A stretch of 14,954 nt of DNA. Source: Acidimicrobiaceae bacterium. Its GTDB lineage: Bacteria; Actinomycetota; Acidimicrobiia; Acidimicrobiales; Ilumatobacteraceae. Position 1 is the stretch's first letter, and each line of letters opens with the position of its first letter. The position numbers were made by a program, and so were the translations under genes. The notes under the pieces are model-generated. The model was not told where the DNA came from and did no database searches. It saw nothing but the letters and a program-made list of their open reading frames with translations. Location: NCBI GenBank assembly GCA_006515795.1, contig VFMC01000036.1, positions 1 through 14,954 of the forward strand. Reading direction: 5' to 3'. This document shows positions 1 to 6,393 of the stretch, piece by piece.

Positions 1-656
1 GCCGGTGGTCGCAGCCCGCTGGCCGGCAACGGGCGCGCCGGAACGGCACTCGGCCGGCTCGGCTCGCCAGGGCTCGGGCGCGTGCTGACGATCTTGCGCG
101 GTTCGTCGGGCTCCGTCACGACGACAGCTGGAACTGACGCCACCGGTTCGACGGCCGGTTCCGAGGCGAGCGCGGCAGGTGCCGCGGGCTTGTCCTCGAC
201 AGGTGCCGCTGGCGCACCCTCGTCGGCGGCGACCGGAGGCGCCGCGTCGGTGAGCGCAGGAGCGGCCTTCTTGGCAACCGCCTTCTTGGCAACGGCCTTC
301 TTGGCAACCGCCGTCGCGGCACCGTCGTCGACATCGGTTGTTGCAGCCGTGGTGGTAGTGGCCACCGCGGCCTCGCTCGCCGCAGATTCGCTCGCGGCAG
401 GTTCGTTCGCCGACGCCAGCTTGGCCGACGCCTTCTTGGCCGCTGTCTTCTTGGCCGCTCTGGCCTCTTCGGGCTGTTCGGAACGGATGAGACCGTCACG
501 TTCGGCGCGACGACGCAGCCGGTCGGCCTGGGCCTCGATGACCGCGGAGGACTGGCTCTTGGCCTCCACACCCATCGCGCCGCAGAGCGCGAGCAACTCG
601 GCATTCGTCATCCCGAGCTCTCTCGCGAGCTCGTGTACGCGCATGTTCTTCGCCAA
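1..656 (-). CDS. infB: Translation initiation factor IF-2, N-terminal part (partial, runs off left edge)
   Basis: IF-2 is the GTPase that places initiator fMet-tRNA on the 30S subunit. Only the first 218 codons are in the window. They start with an IF2_N helical module (MRVHELARELGMTNAELLAL, followed by a conserved segment through about residue 56). A long low-complexity linker follows, rich in Ala, Lys, Pro and Glu, with VAKKA repeats; the G domain lies outside. The start is placed at TTG 656, which gives MAKNMRVHEL, because an AAAGG lies 10 nt upstream and IF-2 proteins often begin this way. ATG 644 is the alternative and has no suitably spaced Shine-Dalgarno. It is the fourth gene of the rimP-nusA-ylxR-infB operon and begins 6 nt after the ylxR stop. 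The identity is secure; the start codon is moderately so. Confidence 0.93.
   Translation of the reverse strand, partial: MAKNMRVHELARELGMTNAELLALCGAMGVEAKSQSSAVIEAQADRLRRRAERDGLIRSEQPEEARAAKKTAAKKASAKLASANEPAASESAASEAAVATTTTAATTDVDDGAATAVAKKAVAKKAVAKKAAPALTDAAPPVAADEGAPAAPVEDKPAAPAALASEPAVEPVASVPAVVVTEPDEPRKIVSTRPSPGEPSRPSAVPARPLPASGLRPP
268..312 (-). repeat. Three 15-bp tandem repeats inside infB
   Basis: Three consecutive copies of a 15-bp unit (plus-strand ttcttggcaaccgcc, with one c/g variant in the middle copy) encode VAKKA three times in the IF-2 linker. Related KTAAKKA and KASAK segments lie further N-terminal. Such Lys/Ala repeats are common in actinobacterial IF-2 linkers and could vary in number by slippage. 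Confidence 0.85.
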
Positions 657-662
657 ACTCGT

Positions 663-1007
663 TCAGCCTTTCGTTGTCGCCGGTCCGTCGGACCGTTGTG
701 CGGCGACCGACCAGTGTCTCATGTTCTTCTGGGTGGATTCGAATGCGTTGACGAGCTCGGCGAGCGCGCCAGCCCTGATCGGGCGTCGCCATGCTCGTTC
801 GAACGCCCGCTTGCGGACGGCGAGACCGAGGCAGTCGGACGAGCACACCCACGCCCCCCGACCGGGAGCGGTGCGGCTGATGACTGCCTCGCCCTCATCG
901 CTGAGGGCGCAACGGACCATCGTGTGCTGTGGCGCCGTCGAGCGGCAGCCCACACAGGTCCGCAGTGGTGCGGTCTCGGTTCGGTCAGCTCGTCGCTTCG
1001 TCTCCAC
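663..1007 (-). CDS. ylxR: YlxR-family protein (DUF448), RNase P modulator/RNA-binding
   Basis: This is a small basic protein of 114 residues. It has the YlxR family signature RTCVGCR at residues 16-22 and GRGAWVC at 49-55, with further cysteines (C59) nearby, then a basic helix ending in AFERAWRR. In Bacillus the family member RnpM binds RNase P RNA and modulates its activity; I infer a similar RNA-binding role here. The GTG start at 1007 overlaps the end of nusA by 23 nt. An AGGAGG directly abuts this GTG, closer than normal spacing, so translation may depend on coupling to nusA. The nusA-ylxR-infB order is the classical arrangement. The C-terminal tail after about residue 95 is not conserved. 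The identity is firm; the exact start is less so. Confidence 0.88.
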   Translation of the reverse strand: METKRRADRTETAPLRTCVGCRSTAPQHTMVRCALSDEGEAVISRTAPGRGAWVCSSDCLGLAVRKRAFERAWRRPIRAGALAELVNAFESTQKNMRHWSVAAQRSDGPATTKG

Positions 1008-2211
1008 CCTCCTGTCCTGCAGCTTCGACGCTCTCGTCGACCTCGACCGCGACCGTCTCCTCGGCGCCAGTCACTTCGGCGACCGCCACTTCGGCGACGG
1101 CGATGGCTTCGGTGGCAACGCCCTCGTTCCACTCGGCAGCGCTCACCACCGACCCATCGGCGGCGCGGAACTCCATGACGCCTTCGGCGTTCTCCGCCCA
1201 CTCGCCCTCGGCGTAGTCGGCCTCGTCGGGGCCCTCCATGTGTTGGGTCTCGCCGCGGATGTCGACCCGCACACCGGTGAGGCGCGCCGCGAGGCGGGCG
1301 TTCTGGCCCTCCTTGCCGATCGCCAGGCTGAGCTGGTGGTCGGGCACGATCACGTCGGCCTGGGTGCCATCATCGCTGATGATCACCTCTTTCACCTTGG
1401 CTGGCGACAGCGCCTTGGCGACGAAGTCGGCGAGATCCTCGCTGAACGGGACGATGTCGATCTTCTCGCCGCGGAGCTCGTTCACGACCATGCGCACCCG
1501 ACCACCGCGCGCACCCACGCACGCGCCGACCGGATCTACGTTGTGGTCGTTGCTCCACACCGCGATCTTGGTGCGGTGCCCTGGCTCGCGAGCACATGCC
1601 CTGATCTCGACGATGCCGTCGGCGATCTCGGGAACCTCGAGCTCGAAGAGCCTCTTGATCAGCCCGGGGTGCGTGCGGCTCACCACGATCTGGGGGCCCT
1701 TGGCGGTCTTGCGAACCTCGACGATGTAGGCCTTCACTCGGGCACCGGGCTCGGGACGCTCGAAGGGCACCTGCTCGGCCTGCGGGAGCAAGCTCTCCAC
1801 CCGGCCCAGGTCGAGCAGGGTGTAGCGCGCGTCGGTCTGTTGGATGATGCCGGTGACGATGTCGCCCTCGCGGTTCGCGTACTCCTCGAACTTGCGGTCG
1901 CGCTCTGCCTCACGGATCTTCTGGCCCATCACCTGACGAAAGGTCTGTGCGGCGATGCGCCCCATCTCGTCCTTGCGCGGCGTGTCGTCGCGCTCGTTCA
2001 CCCAGAGCCCGTCCTCGTCGACGTCGTAGGCGGTGAACGTGAACTCGAGCGTGTCCGGATTGACTTCGACGACGACCTCTTCGGCCGCGCCCGGCCGGCG
2101 CTTGTAGGCGAGCGCCAACGCGTCGGCCAGTACCTGAAGCAGTGTCTCCACCGAGATGTTCTTCTCGTTGGCCAGCATTCGTACGGCTTCGGACATGTCG
2201 AGGTTGCTCAT
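985..2211 (-). CDS. nusA: Transcription termination/antitermination factor NusA
   Basis: NusA binds RNA polymerase and nascent RNA and controls pausing, intrinsic termination and rRNA antitermination. The 408 residues show the N-terminal polymerase-binding domain (1-113), an S1 domain (about 114-181), KH1 (GARGGRVR at 233-240) and KH2 (LAIGKEGQNARLAARLTG at 296-313). The order and spacing are as in other actinobacterial NusA proteins. The start is ATG 2211, within an ATGA overlap with the rimP stop, which indicates translational coupling. A longer reading from 2370 would only run into rimP sequence. After KH2 comes a strongly acidic, Val/Ala/Glu-rich tail of about 80 residues (326-408), which is not part of the core fold. 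It lies between rimP and ylxR in the operon. Confidence 0.97.
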   Translation of the reverse strand: MSNLDMSEAVRMLANEKNISVETLLQVLADALALAYKRRPGAAEEVVVEVNPDTLEFTFTAYDVDEDGLWVNERDDTPRKDEMGRIAAQTFRQVMGQKIREAERDRKFEEYANREGDIVTGIIQQTDARYTLLDLGRVESLLPQAEQVPFERPEPGARVKAYIVEVRKTAKGPQIVVSRTHPGLIKRLFELEVPEIADGIVEIRACAREPGHRTKIAVWSNDHNVDPVGACVGARGGRVRMVVNELRGEKIDIVPFSEDLADFVAKALSPAKVKEVIISDDGTQADVIVPDHQLSLAIGKEGQNARLAARLTGVRVDIRGETQHMEGPDEADYAEGEWAENAEGVMEFRAADGSVVSAAEWNEGVATEAIAVAEVAVAEVTGAEETVAVEVDESVEAAGQEGGDEATS

Positions 2212-2834
2212 GACGGCTCCTGCGTGGTTGGCGCCGCCATCGACGCAGCGGTGGGCGAGGACGATGCAGCGGTCGGCGCCGCCTTCTTCGAGCCCGCCGG
2301 CTTGGCGCCGGCCGGCCTCATGCCGGGCTTCATGCCGGGCTTCACGCCGGGCTTCGGGGACGGACCCCACACGAACACCGTGCGGGCCCGGTCGATCTGG
2401 GTGTACGGCACGACTCGCTCCGACATCGCCGGATCGTCGAGGCGGACGGTGAGCTCACTATCGGTGGCGGCCACGAGCGAGCCCTGGATTCGCCGCTCAC
2501 CGTTCAACGGATCGCGGAGGCGAATCGCCAAGGTCTTGCCGATCTCGCGCTGGAAGTGCGCAGGAGTGCGCAGGGTACGTTCGAGGCCGGGGCTGGTGAC
2601 TTCGAGGTTGTAGTGACCGGGGACCGGATCGTCGTGGTCGAAGTCGCGCGAGATCATCCGCGTGACCAGAGCGATGGCTTCGAGATCGAGCCCGGAAGCC
2701 GATCCGGGAGGGGCGTCGATGGTGATCCGCAGCGTGCCCCCGCGGAACTCGATGTCGTAGAGCTCGAGTTGCATCTGGGCGACCAGCGGGGCGACCATCA
2801 GGGTGACGCGTTCGATGACGGAGTTGTCGCTCAT
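2208..2834 (-). CDS. rimP: Ribosome maturation factor RimP
   Basis: RimP helps assemble the 30S subunit. The 208 residues contain the RimP N-terminal domain (1-88, with the hallmark YNLEVTSPGLERTL at 75-88) and the C-terminal SH3-like domain (about 90-155). The ATG at 2834 is preceded by GGGAGG at a spacing of 5 nt, a good Shine-Dalgarno. An open frame continues upstream to 3113 but lacks conserved sequence. From residue 157 there is an unusual extension of about 50 residues, rich in Lys, Pro, Gly and Ala and starting with KPGVKPGMKPGM, absent from short RimP proteins. The stop overlaps the nusA start by ATGA. It is the first gene of the operon, preceded by a structured leader. The identity is firm. 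Confidence 0.95.
   Translation of the reverse strand: MSDNSVIERVTLMVAPLVAQMQLELYDIEFRGGTLRITIDAPPGSASGLDLEAIALVTRMISRDFDHDDPVPGHYNLEVTSPGLERTLRTPAHFQREIGKTLAIRLRDPLNGERRIQGSLVAATDSELTVRLDDPAMSERVVPYTQIDRARTVFVWGPSPKPGVKPGMKPGMRPAGAKPAGSKKAAPTAASSSPTAASMAAPTTQEPS
2319..2354 (-). repeat. Three 12-bp tandem repeats in the rimP C-terminal extension
   Basis: Plus-strand units catgccgggctt, catgccgggctt and cacgccgggctt follow each other without gaps. They encode KPGV-KPGM-KPGM at RimP residues 161-172. The repeats lie wholly in the non-conserved tail, so copy number could change without touching the folded domains. Confidence 0.85.
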
Positions 2835-2898
2835 TCTGGCCTCCCTTCGTCGACTCGTAGATGGACACGCTGGCTGAGATCTTGGGCCCATCAGACAA

Positions 2899-2928
2899 GA
2901 AGGCGTGGACCTGAGGGCCCACGCCTTC
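2899..2928 (-). promoter_or_regulatory. Leader hairpin (possible terminator/attenuator) upstream of rimP
   Basis: Read on the minus strand, GAAGGCGTGG pairs perfectly with CCACGCCTTC (10 bp) across a 10-nt loop. It is followed by TTGTCTGAT, a short, imperfect T-rich stretch. The hairpin ends 65 nt before the rimP ATG and lies downstream of a likely promoter, so it would be in the mRNA leader. In Bacillus subtilis the equivalent ylxS(rimP)-nusA operon is controlled by a NusA-sensitive leader terminator. An analogous role here is an inference. The weak T tract means it may instead be a stabilising or regulatory structure. Confidence 0.6.
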
Positions 2929-2954
2929 GGTTCGGAGAACTCAAGGACCGGACG

Positions 2955-2960
2955 AGTATA
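2955..2960 (-). promoter_or_regulatory. Probable -10 element of the rimP-nusA-ylxR-infB operon
   Basis: TATACT on the minus strand matches the TATAAT consensus at five of six bases in an otherwise GC-rich region. It would place transcription initiation near 2948, giving a leader of about 114 nt that contains the 10-bp hairpin. No convincing -35 hexamer is visible, which is common in actinobacteria. Confidence 0.5.
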
Positions 2961-2987
2961 TCGGCCGAGCGACCCCGAGAGGCCCGG

Positions 2988-2993
2988 TAGCCT
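2988..2993 (+). promoter_or_regulatory. Probable leaderless -10 box of proS
   Basis: TAGCCT ends 8 nt before the GTG start of proS, and there is no clear Shine-Dalgarno. The spacing fits a TANNNT -10 element whose transcript begins at or next to the start codon. The same arrangement recurs before five other genes in the window. Confidence 0.5.
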
Positions 2994-3001
2994 TCCCCGC
3001 C

Positions 3002-4765
3002 GTGCTCCGCCTGTCCACCTTGTTCGTTCGCACGCTCCGTGAAGACCCCGCCGACGCCGAGGTGGCCGGCCATCGTCTGTTGGTGCGCGGCGGCTACATC
3101 CGCCGAGCAGCACCTGGCGGATTCACCTGGCTGCCGCTCGGCTGGATGGTGTACCGCAACGTCGAGCGGATCGTTCGTGAGGAGATGGACCGCGAGGGGT
3201 TCCAGGAGGTGCACTTCCCGGCCCTGCTGCCGAGGGAGCCGTACGAGATATCGGGTCGATGGACCGACTACGGCGACAACCTGTTCCGCCTTCAAGACCG
3301 GCGCGGCGCCGACATGCTGCTCGCGCCGACCCACGAGGAGATGTTCACGCTGCTGGTGAAAGACCTGTACAGCAGCTACAAGGACCTCCCCCTCGTCATC
3401 TACCAGATCCAGAACAAGTTCCGCGATGAGGCGCGCCCGCGGGCTGGCTTGTTGCGTGGCCGCGAGTTCTCGATGAAGGACTCCTACAGCTTCGACATCG
3501 ACGATGCCGGCCTGCAGGTGAACTACGACAAGCACCGCGCTGCCTACATGCGCACCTTCGATCGGCTGGGCATGCCATACGTCATCGTGTCGGCGATGAG
3601 CGGTGCGATGGGCGGATCGGCGAGCGAGGAGTTCCTCGCACCACTGGCCGTCGGTGAAGACACCTACGTGCGCTGCACGCGGTGCGACTACGCGGCCAAC
3701 ACCGAAGCCGTCCAAGTCGCGCCTCCGGTTTCCCCGGCCATGGCGGACGCTCCTCCGGCGAAGGTCGTCGACACACCCGACACCCCCACGATCCAGACCC
3801 TGGTCGACCTGATGAACGGTCGGCCCGACCTTCGGCACCCCGACCGCGACTGGACAGCCGCCGACACGCTGAAGAACCTCGTGGTCACGCTTCGCCACCC
3901 CGATGGCACCACCTCGGCCCTGGCCATCGGCGTGCCAGGGGATCGAGAAGTAGACATCAAGCGCCTCGAGGCCCAGGTGTCGCCGGCCGAGATCGAGCCG
4001 TTCACCGAGGCCGACTTCGCAGCCAACCCACACCTGGTGAAGGGGTACATCGGGCCGGAATCCCTTGGCGAGGCGTCACCTTCGGGCATCCGCTTCGTCG
4101 TCGATCCCCGCATCGTCGACGGCACACGGTGGATCACCGGCGCGAACAGCGCGGGTCGCCACGTGGTCGACCTCACGGCCGGACGCGACTTCACCGCCGA
4201 CGGCGTGATCGAGGCCGCCGAGGTGCACCACGGCGACCCGTGCCCGGTGTGCGGCTCGCCGCTCGAGATCGCCAGGGGCATCGAGATCGGGCACATCTTC
4301 CAGTTGGGTCGGCGCTATGCCGAGGCGCTCGGCCTCACCGTGCTCGACCAGAACGGCAAGACGCGGGTCGTCACGATGGGCTCGTACGGAATCGGCGTCT
4401 CGCGTGCCGTCGGCGCCATCGCCGAACTGAACTGCGACGACAAGGGCCTCGTGTGGCCCCGCGAAGTGGCCCCGGCCGATGTGCACATCGTGGCTACGGG
4501 CAAAGCCACCGACCCACAGTTGCCGGCAGCCGAGGCGCTGGCCGCGCGCTGCGAGGAGGCGGGCCTGCGCGTGTTGCTCGACGACCGGGTTGGCGTGTCG
4601 CCCGGCATCAAGTTCAACGATGCCGAACTGCTCGGAGTGCCCACGATCGTCGTGGTCGGCCGTGGCCTCGCCGATGGCATGGTCGAGTTGAAGGATCGAC
4701 GCTCCGGCGACAAGCACGATGTCGCCCTCGCCGATGTCGTCGCCCAACTCCGCGACCTGCTCTGA
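3002..4765 (+). CDS. proS: Prolyl-tRNA synthetase (class II, with editing domain)
   Basis: ProRS charges tRNA-Pro in the cytoplasm. The 587 residues match the bacterial-type enzyme. Class II motif 1 surrounds PALLPREPYEISGRW (73-87). APTHEE (108-113) and motif 2 FRDEARPRAGLLRGREF (140-156) follow, and motif 3 is GSYGIGVSRAVGAIAE (460-475). Between motifs 2 and 3, residues about 225-400 form the YbaK-like INS editing domain that hydrolyses mischarged Ala-tRNA-Pro. It has the conserved Lys of TLKNLVV (K291) and the GYIGPESL loop. The anticodon-binding domain occupies about 490-587. GTG 3002 gives the usual N-terminus MLRLSTLFVRTLRED. The gene diverges from rimP and converges with the hydratase gene, 17 nt from its stop. 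No defect was seen. Confidence 0.97.
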   Translation: MLRLSTLFVRTLREDPADAEVAGHRLLVRGGYIRRAAPGGFTWLPLGWMVYRNVERIVREEMDREGFQEVHFPALLPREPYEISGRWTDYGDNLFRLQDRRGADMLLAPTHEEMFTLLVKDLYSSYKDLPLVIYQIQNKFRDEARPRAGLLRGREFSMKDSYSFDIDDAGLQVNYDKHRAAYMRTFDRLGMPYVIVSAMSGAMGGSASEEFLAPLAVGEDTYVRCTRCDYAANTEAVQVAPPVSPAMADAPPAKVVDTPDTPTIQTLVDLMNGRPDLRHPDRDWTAADTLKNLVVTLRHPDGTTSALAIGVPGDREVDIKRLEAQVSPAEIEPFTEADFAANPHLVKGYIGPESLGEASPSGIRFVVDPRIVDGTRWITGANSAGRHVVDLTAGRDFTADGVIEAAEVHHGDPCPVCGSPLEIARGIEIGHIFQLGRRYAEALGLTVLDQNGKTRVVTMGSYGIGVSRAVGAIAELNCDDKGLVWPREVAPADVHIVATGKATDPQLPAAEALAARCEEAGLRVLLDDRVGVSPGIKFNDAELLGVPTIVVVGRGLADGMVELKDRRSGDKHDVALADVVAQLRDLL

Positions 4766-4782
4766 CCGGCACCCTGCAATCG

Positions 4783-5634
4783 TCAGCCGAAGCGGACCAG
4801 ACCCTGGTCGATCACCGCTCGGTCGCCGACCGAGGTGGTGAACACGGCCTCGCCGGCACCTGTACGCCAACCACGAACCGTCAAGACGTCGCCGGGCATG
4901 ACCGGCGACGAGAAGCGGCCCTCGATGTGATGGAAGCCGGTGACGTCGTTGTCGCAGAACGCCCCGAGCAGCGCCCGGCCGGTGAAGCCGTAGCTGCACA
5001 GGCCGTGCAGGATCGGCCGGTCGAACCCGCCCATCGAAGCGAACGATGGGTCGGTGTGCAGCGGGTTGCGGTCGCCGGACAGCCGGTAGACGAAGGCCTG
5101 GTCCGGTGAGGTCTGCATCGAGATCTCATGGTCGGCGGCGACTGCGGGGGGCTCGTTGCGCGGACCGGACGGACCACGATCGCCACCCCAGCCACCCTCG
5201 CCGCGGATGAACACCGACGACCTCGTGGTCCACAGCGGTTCACCGGATTCGAGCTTCACCTCGGCCTCGATCACCACCACCGCCGCCTTGCCCTTGTCGT
5301 ACATGGCGACGACCCTGTCCTGCGTGGTGGCACTGGCCTCGACCGGGATCGGGCGGTGCAAGGTGATCGCCTGCGAGCCGTGCACGAGCAGCGCCCAGTT
5401 GAACGTTCCGATCTGGCTCATCGCACTGGCCCCGGCCGAGGCGCTGCCCGAGCCGGCGACGACGGCGAACGTCGGGTACACCACCTGCGCCACGTCCCTC
5501 GTGTTCTCGGTGGTGAACGGCAGGTCGGCCTGGCCGGCGCCGATGCCGACGGCGTAGAGCAGCGCGTCCTTCGAAGCCCAAGAGATGGTGCGGACGTCGC
5601 CGCTCGCACCTACGGCGGCTGGGTTCAACGGCAT
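4783..5634 (-). CDS. (R)-specific enoyl-CoA hydratase 2, MaoC/MFE-2 type
   Basis: The 283 residues form a double hot-dog hydratase resembling the hydratase-2 part of peroxisomal multifunctional enzyme 2 and mycobacterial HtdY (Rv3389c)-like proteins. It would hydrate trans-2-enoyl-CoA to (R)-3-hydroxyacyl-CoA in fatty-acid or sterol side-chain breakdown. The first half-fold is degenerate, with LLYAVGIGAG at 25-34. The second carries the catalytic motif YRLSGDRNPLHTDPSF (183-198), with the expected Asp188 and His193, then GGFDRPILHGLCSYGF (202-217). ATG 5634 has AGGAAAGGGA upstream with a spacing of 7 nt. The gene stands alone on its strand. An SDR of the matching MFE-2 type lies about 760 bp beyond the 5' end on the same strand. 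The physiological substrate cannot be read from the sequence. Confidence 0.9.
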   Translation of the reverse strand: MPLNPAAVGASGDVRTISWASKDALLYAVGIGAGQADLPFTTENTRDVAQVVYPTFAVVAGSGSASAGASAMSQIGTFNWALLVHGSQAITLHRPIPVEASATTQDRVVAMYDKGKAAVVVIEAEVKLESGEPLWTTRSSVFIRGEGGWGGDRGPSGPRNEPPAVAADHEISMQTSPDQAFVYRLSGDRNPLHTDPSFASMGGFDRPILHGLCSYGFTGRALLGAFCDNDVTGFHHIEGRFSSPVMPGDVLTVRGWRTGAGEAVFTTSVGDRAVIDQGLVRFG

Positions 5635-5787
5635 GGTGTGGTCCCTTTCCTGTGCTGCTGGGCACGTCTCCTGGGCGACGCGACGCGGCGAGCCGCACCG
5701 CGGCCGCTCGGGGCGTTCACGTGCATCATGGCCGATTCGGGACCAACGGCTCTACCTGGCGTGGAACCCCGGTGGCTGAATGCTCGG

Positions 5788-6345
5788 ATGAGAATCCTGC
5801 TCGTAGCCGATCATCCGGGAGACGCCCGCGTCGTTGAGAACGCGCTCGTCAGCGAGGGGCACACGGTGACCACCTGCAATGACCGCCACGGGGGCCCCTG
5901 TCGCGGGATCGCCGACCTCGACGAGTGCCCACTCGAGTCGGCAGTCGACGTGGCCGTGATCGCCCGGTCGGTGAACGACCGGCGCGGCATCGGCGAGATG
6001 GGCGCTGTTTGTGCCGCCCGACATCGGGTCGGCGTGGTCGAGATCGATCCCGCCGAGCCGGGCAGCCGCTCGATCTACGACCTCACCGACGAGGCCGACC
6101 AGCAGATCTTCCAGGAGTACGTGAACGCGGTCACCGAGATGCTGCAGCCCGTGCTCGGCGACGACCCGTTCGAGGTGTCGGTCACCCGCCGCGAACGCGA
6201 CGTGCAGGTGTGGGTGAAGCTCGGCTTCTCATGCTCGCCGATCGTGGTGAGCTCGGTGGCCGATCGGGCTCGCGCGGGCGTGCGCCACTACGACCGTTTC
6301 GCCCAGGTGATCGATGTGTCGGTGGTACAACCCGCGTCGTGCTGA
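5788..6345 (+). CDS. Conserved-looking hypothetical protein: receiver-like fold with clustered cysteines
   Basis: The function is not recognised. The 185-residue product begins MRILLVADHPGDARVVENAL, which looks like the first strand and helix of a CheY-type receiver. The acidic pair is degraded and no clear phospho-acceptor Asp follows (VDVAVIARS at 53-61). Cysteines sit at 30, 38 and 47 (…TTC, GPC, ECPLE) and at 75 (GAVCAARH), with others at 149 and 185. From memory, similar C-x7-C-x8-CPL plus VCA arrangements occur in unannotated actinobacterial proteins; this was not checked. The C-terminal part (about 128-183) may form a separate alpha/beta unit. ATG 5788 has only a weak GGTGG upstream. 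In-frame ATG 5728 and GTG 5761 are alternatives. The frame stays open further upstream, but only across the antisense of the hydratase gene. Confidence 0.7.
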   Translation: MRILLVADHPGDARVVENALVSEGHTVTTCNDRHGGPCRGIADLDECPLESAVDVAVIARSVNDRRGIGEMGAVCAARHRVGVVEIDPAEPGSRSIYDLTDEADQQIFQEYVNAVTEMLQPVLGDDPFEVSVTRRERDVQVWVKLGFSCSPIVVSSVADRARAGVRHYDRFAQVIDVSVVQPASC

Positions 6346-6363
6346 GCGGGCGGCGCGCTCAGC
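6341..6363. terminator. Hairpin between two convergent genes, possible bidirectional terminator
   Basis: GCTGAGCG (6341-6348) pairs perfectly with CGCTCAGC (6356-6363) over a 7-nt loop. The first arm includes the TGA stop of the hypothetical gene. The dehydrogenase gene converges from the other side and ends 30 nt further on, where a further CGCTCAGC occurs at 6391-6398. There is no T tract, so factor-independent termination is uncertain. Confidence 0.4.
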
Positions 6364-6393
6364 CGGTTCGCGGCGCGGTTCGAAGCGCGACGC

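Noticed and set aside
82..2613. 843-codon open frame on the plus strand
   Set aside because: It is antisense to infB, ylxR, nusA and rimP, all with clear family motifs. High GC makes long antisense frames common, and the translation is low-complexity with no recognisable domain.
2891..4033. 380-codon minus-strand frame
   Set aside because: It is the antisense of proS, whose synthetase motifs are intact.
3682..5109. 475-codon plus-strand frame
   Set aside because: Arg/Gly/Pro-rich shadow of proS in another frame, running into the antisense of the hydratase.
5128..5787. N-terminal extension of the cysteine-rich hypothetical
   Set aside because: The extension is antisense to the hydratase gene and has shadow composition. 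The receiver-like sequence starts at ATG 5788.
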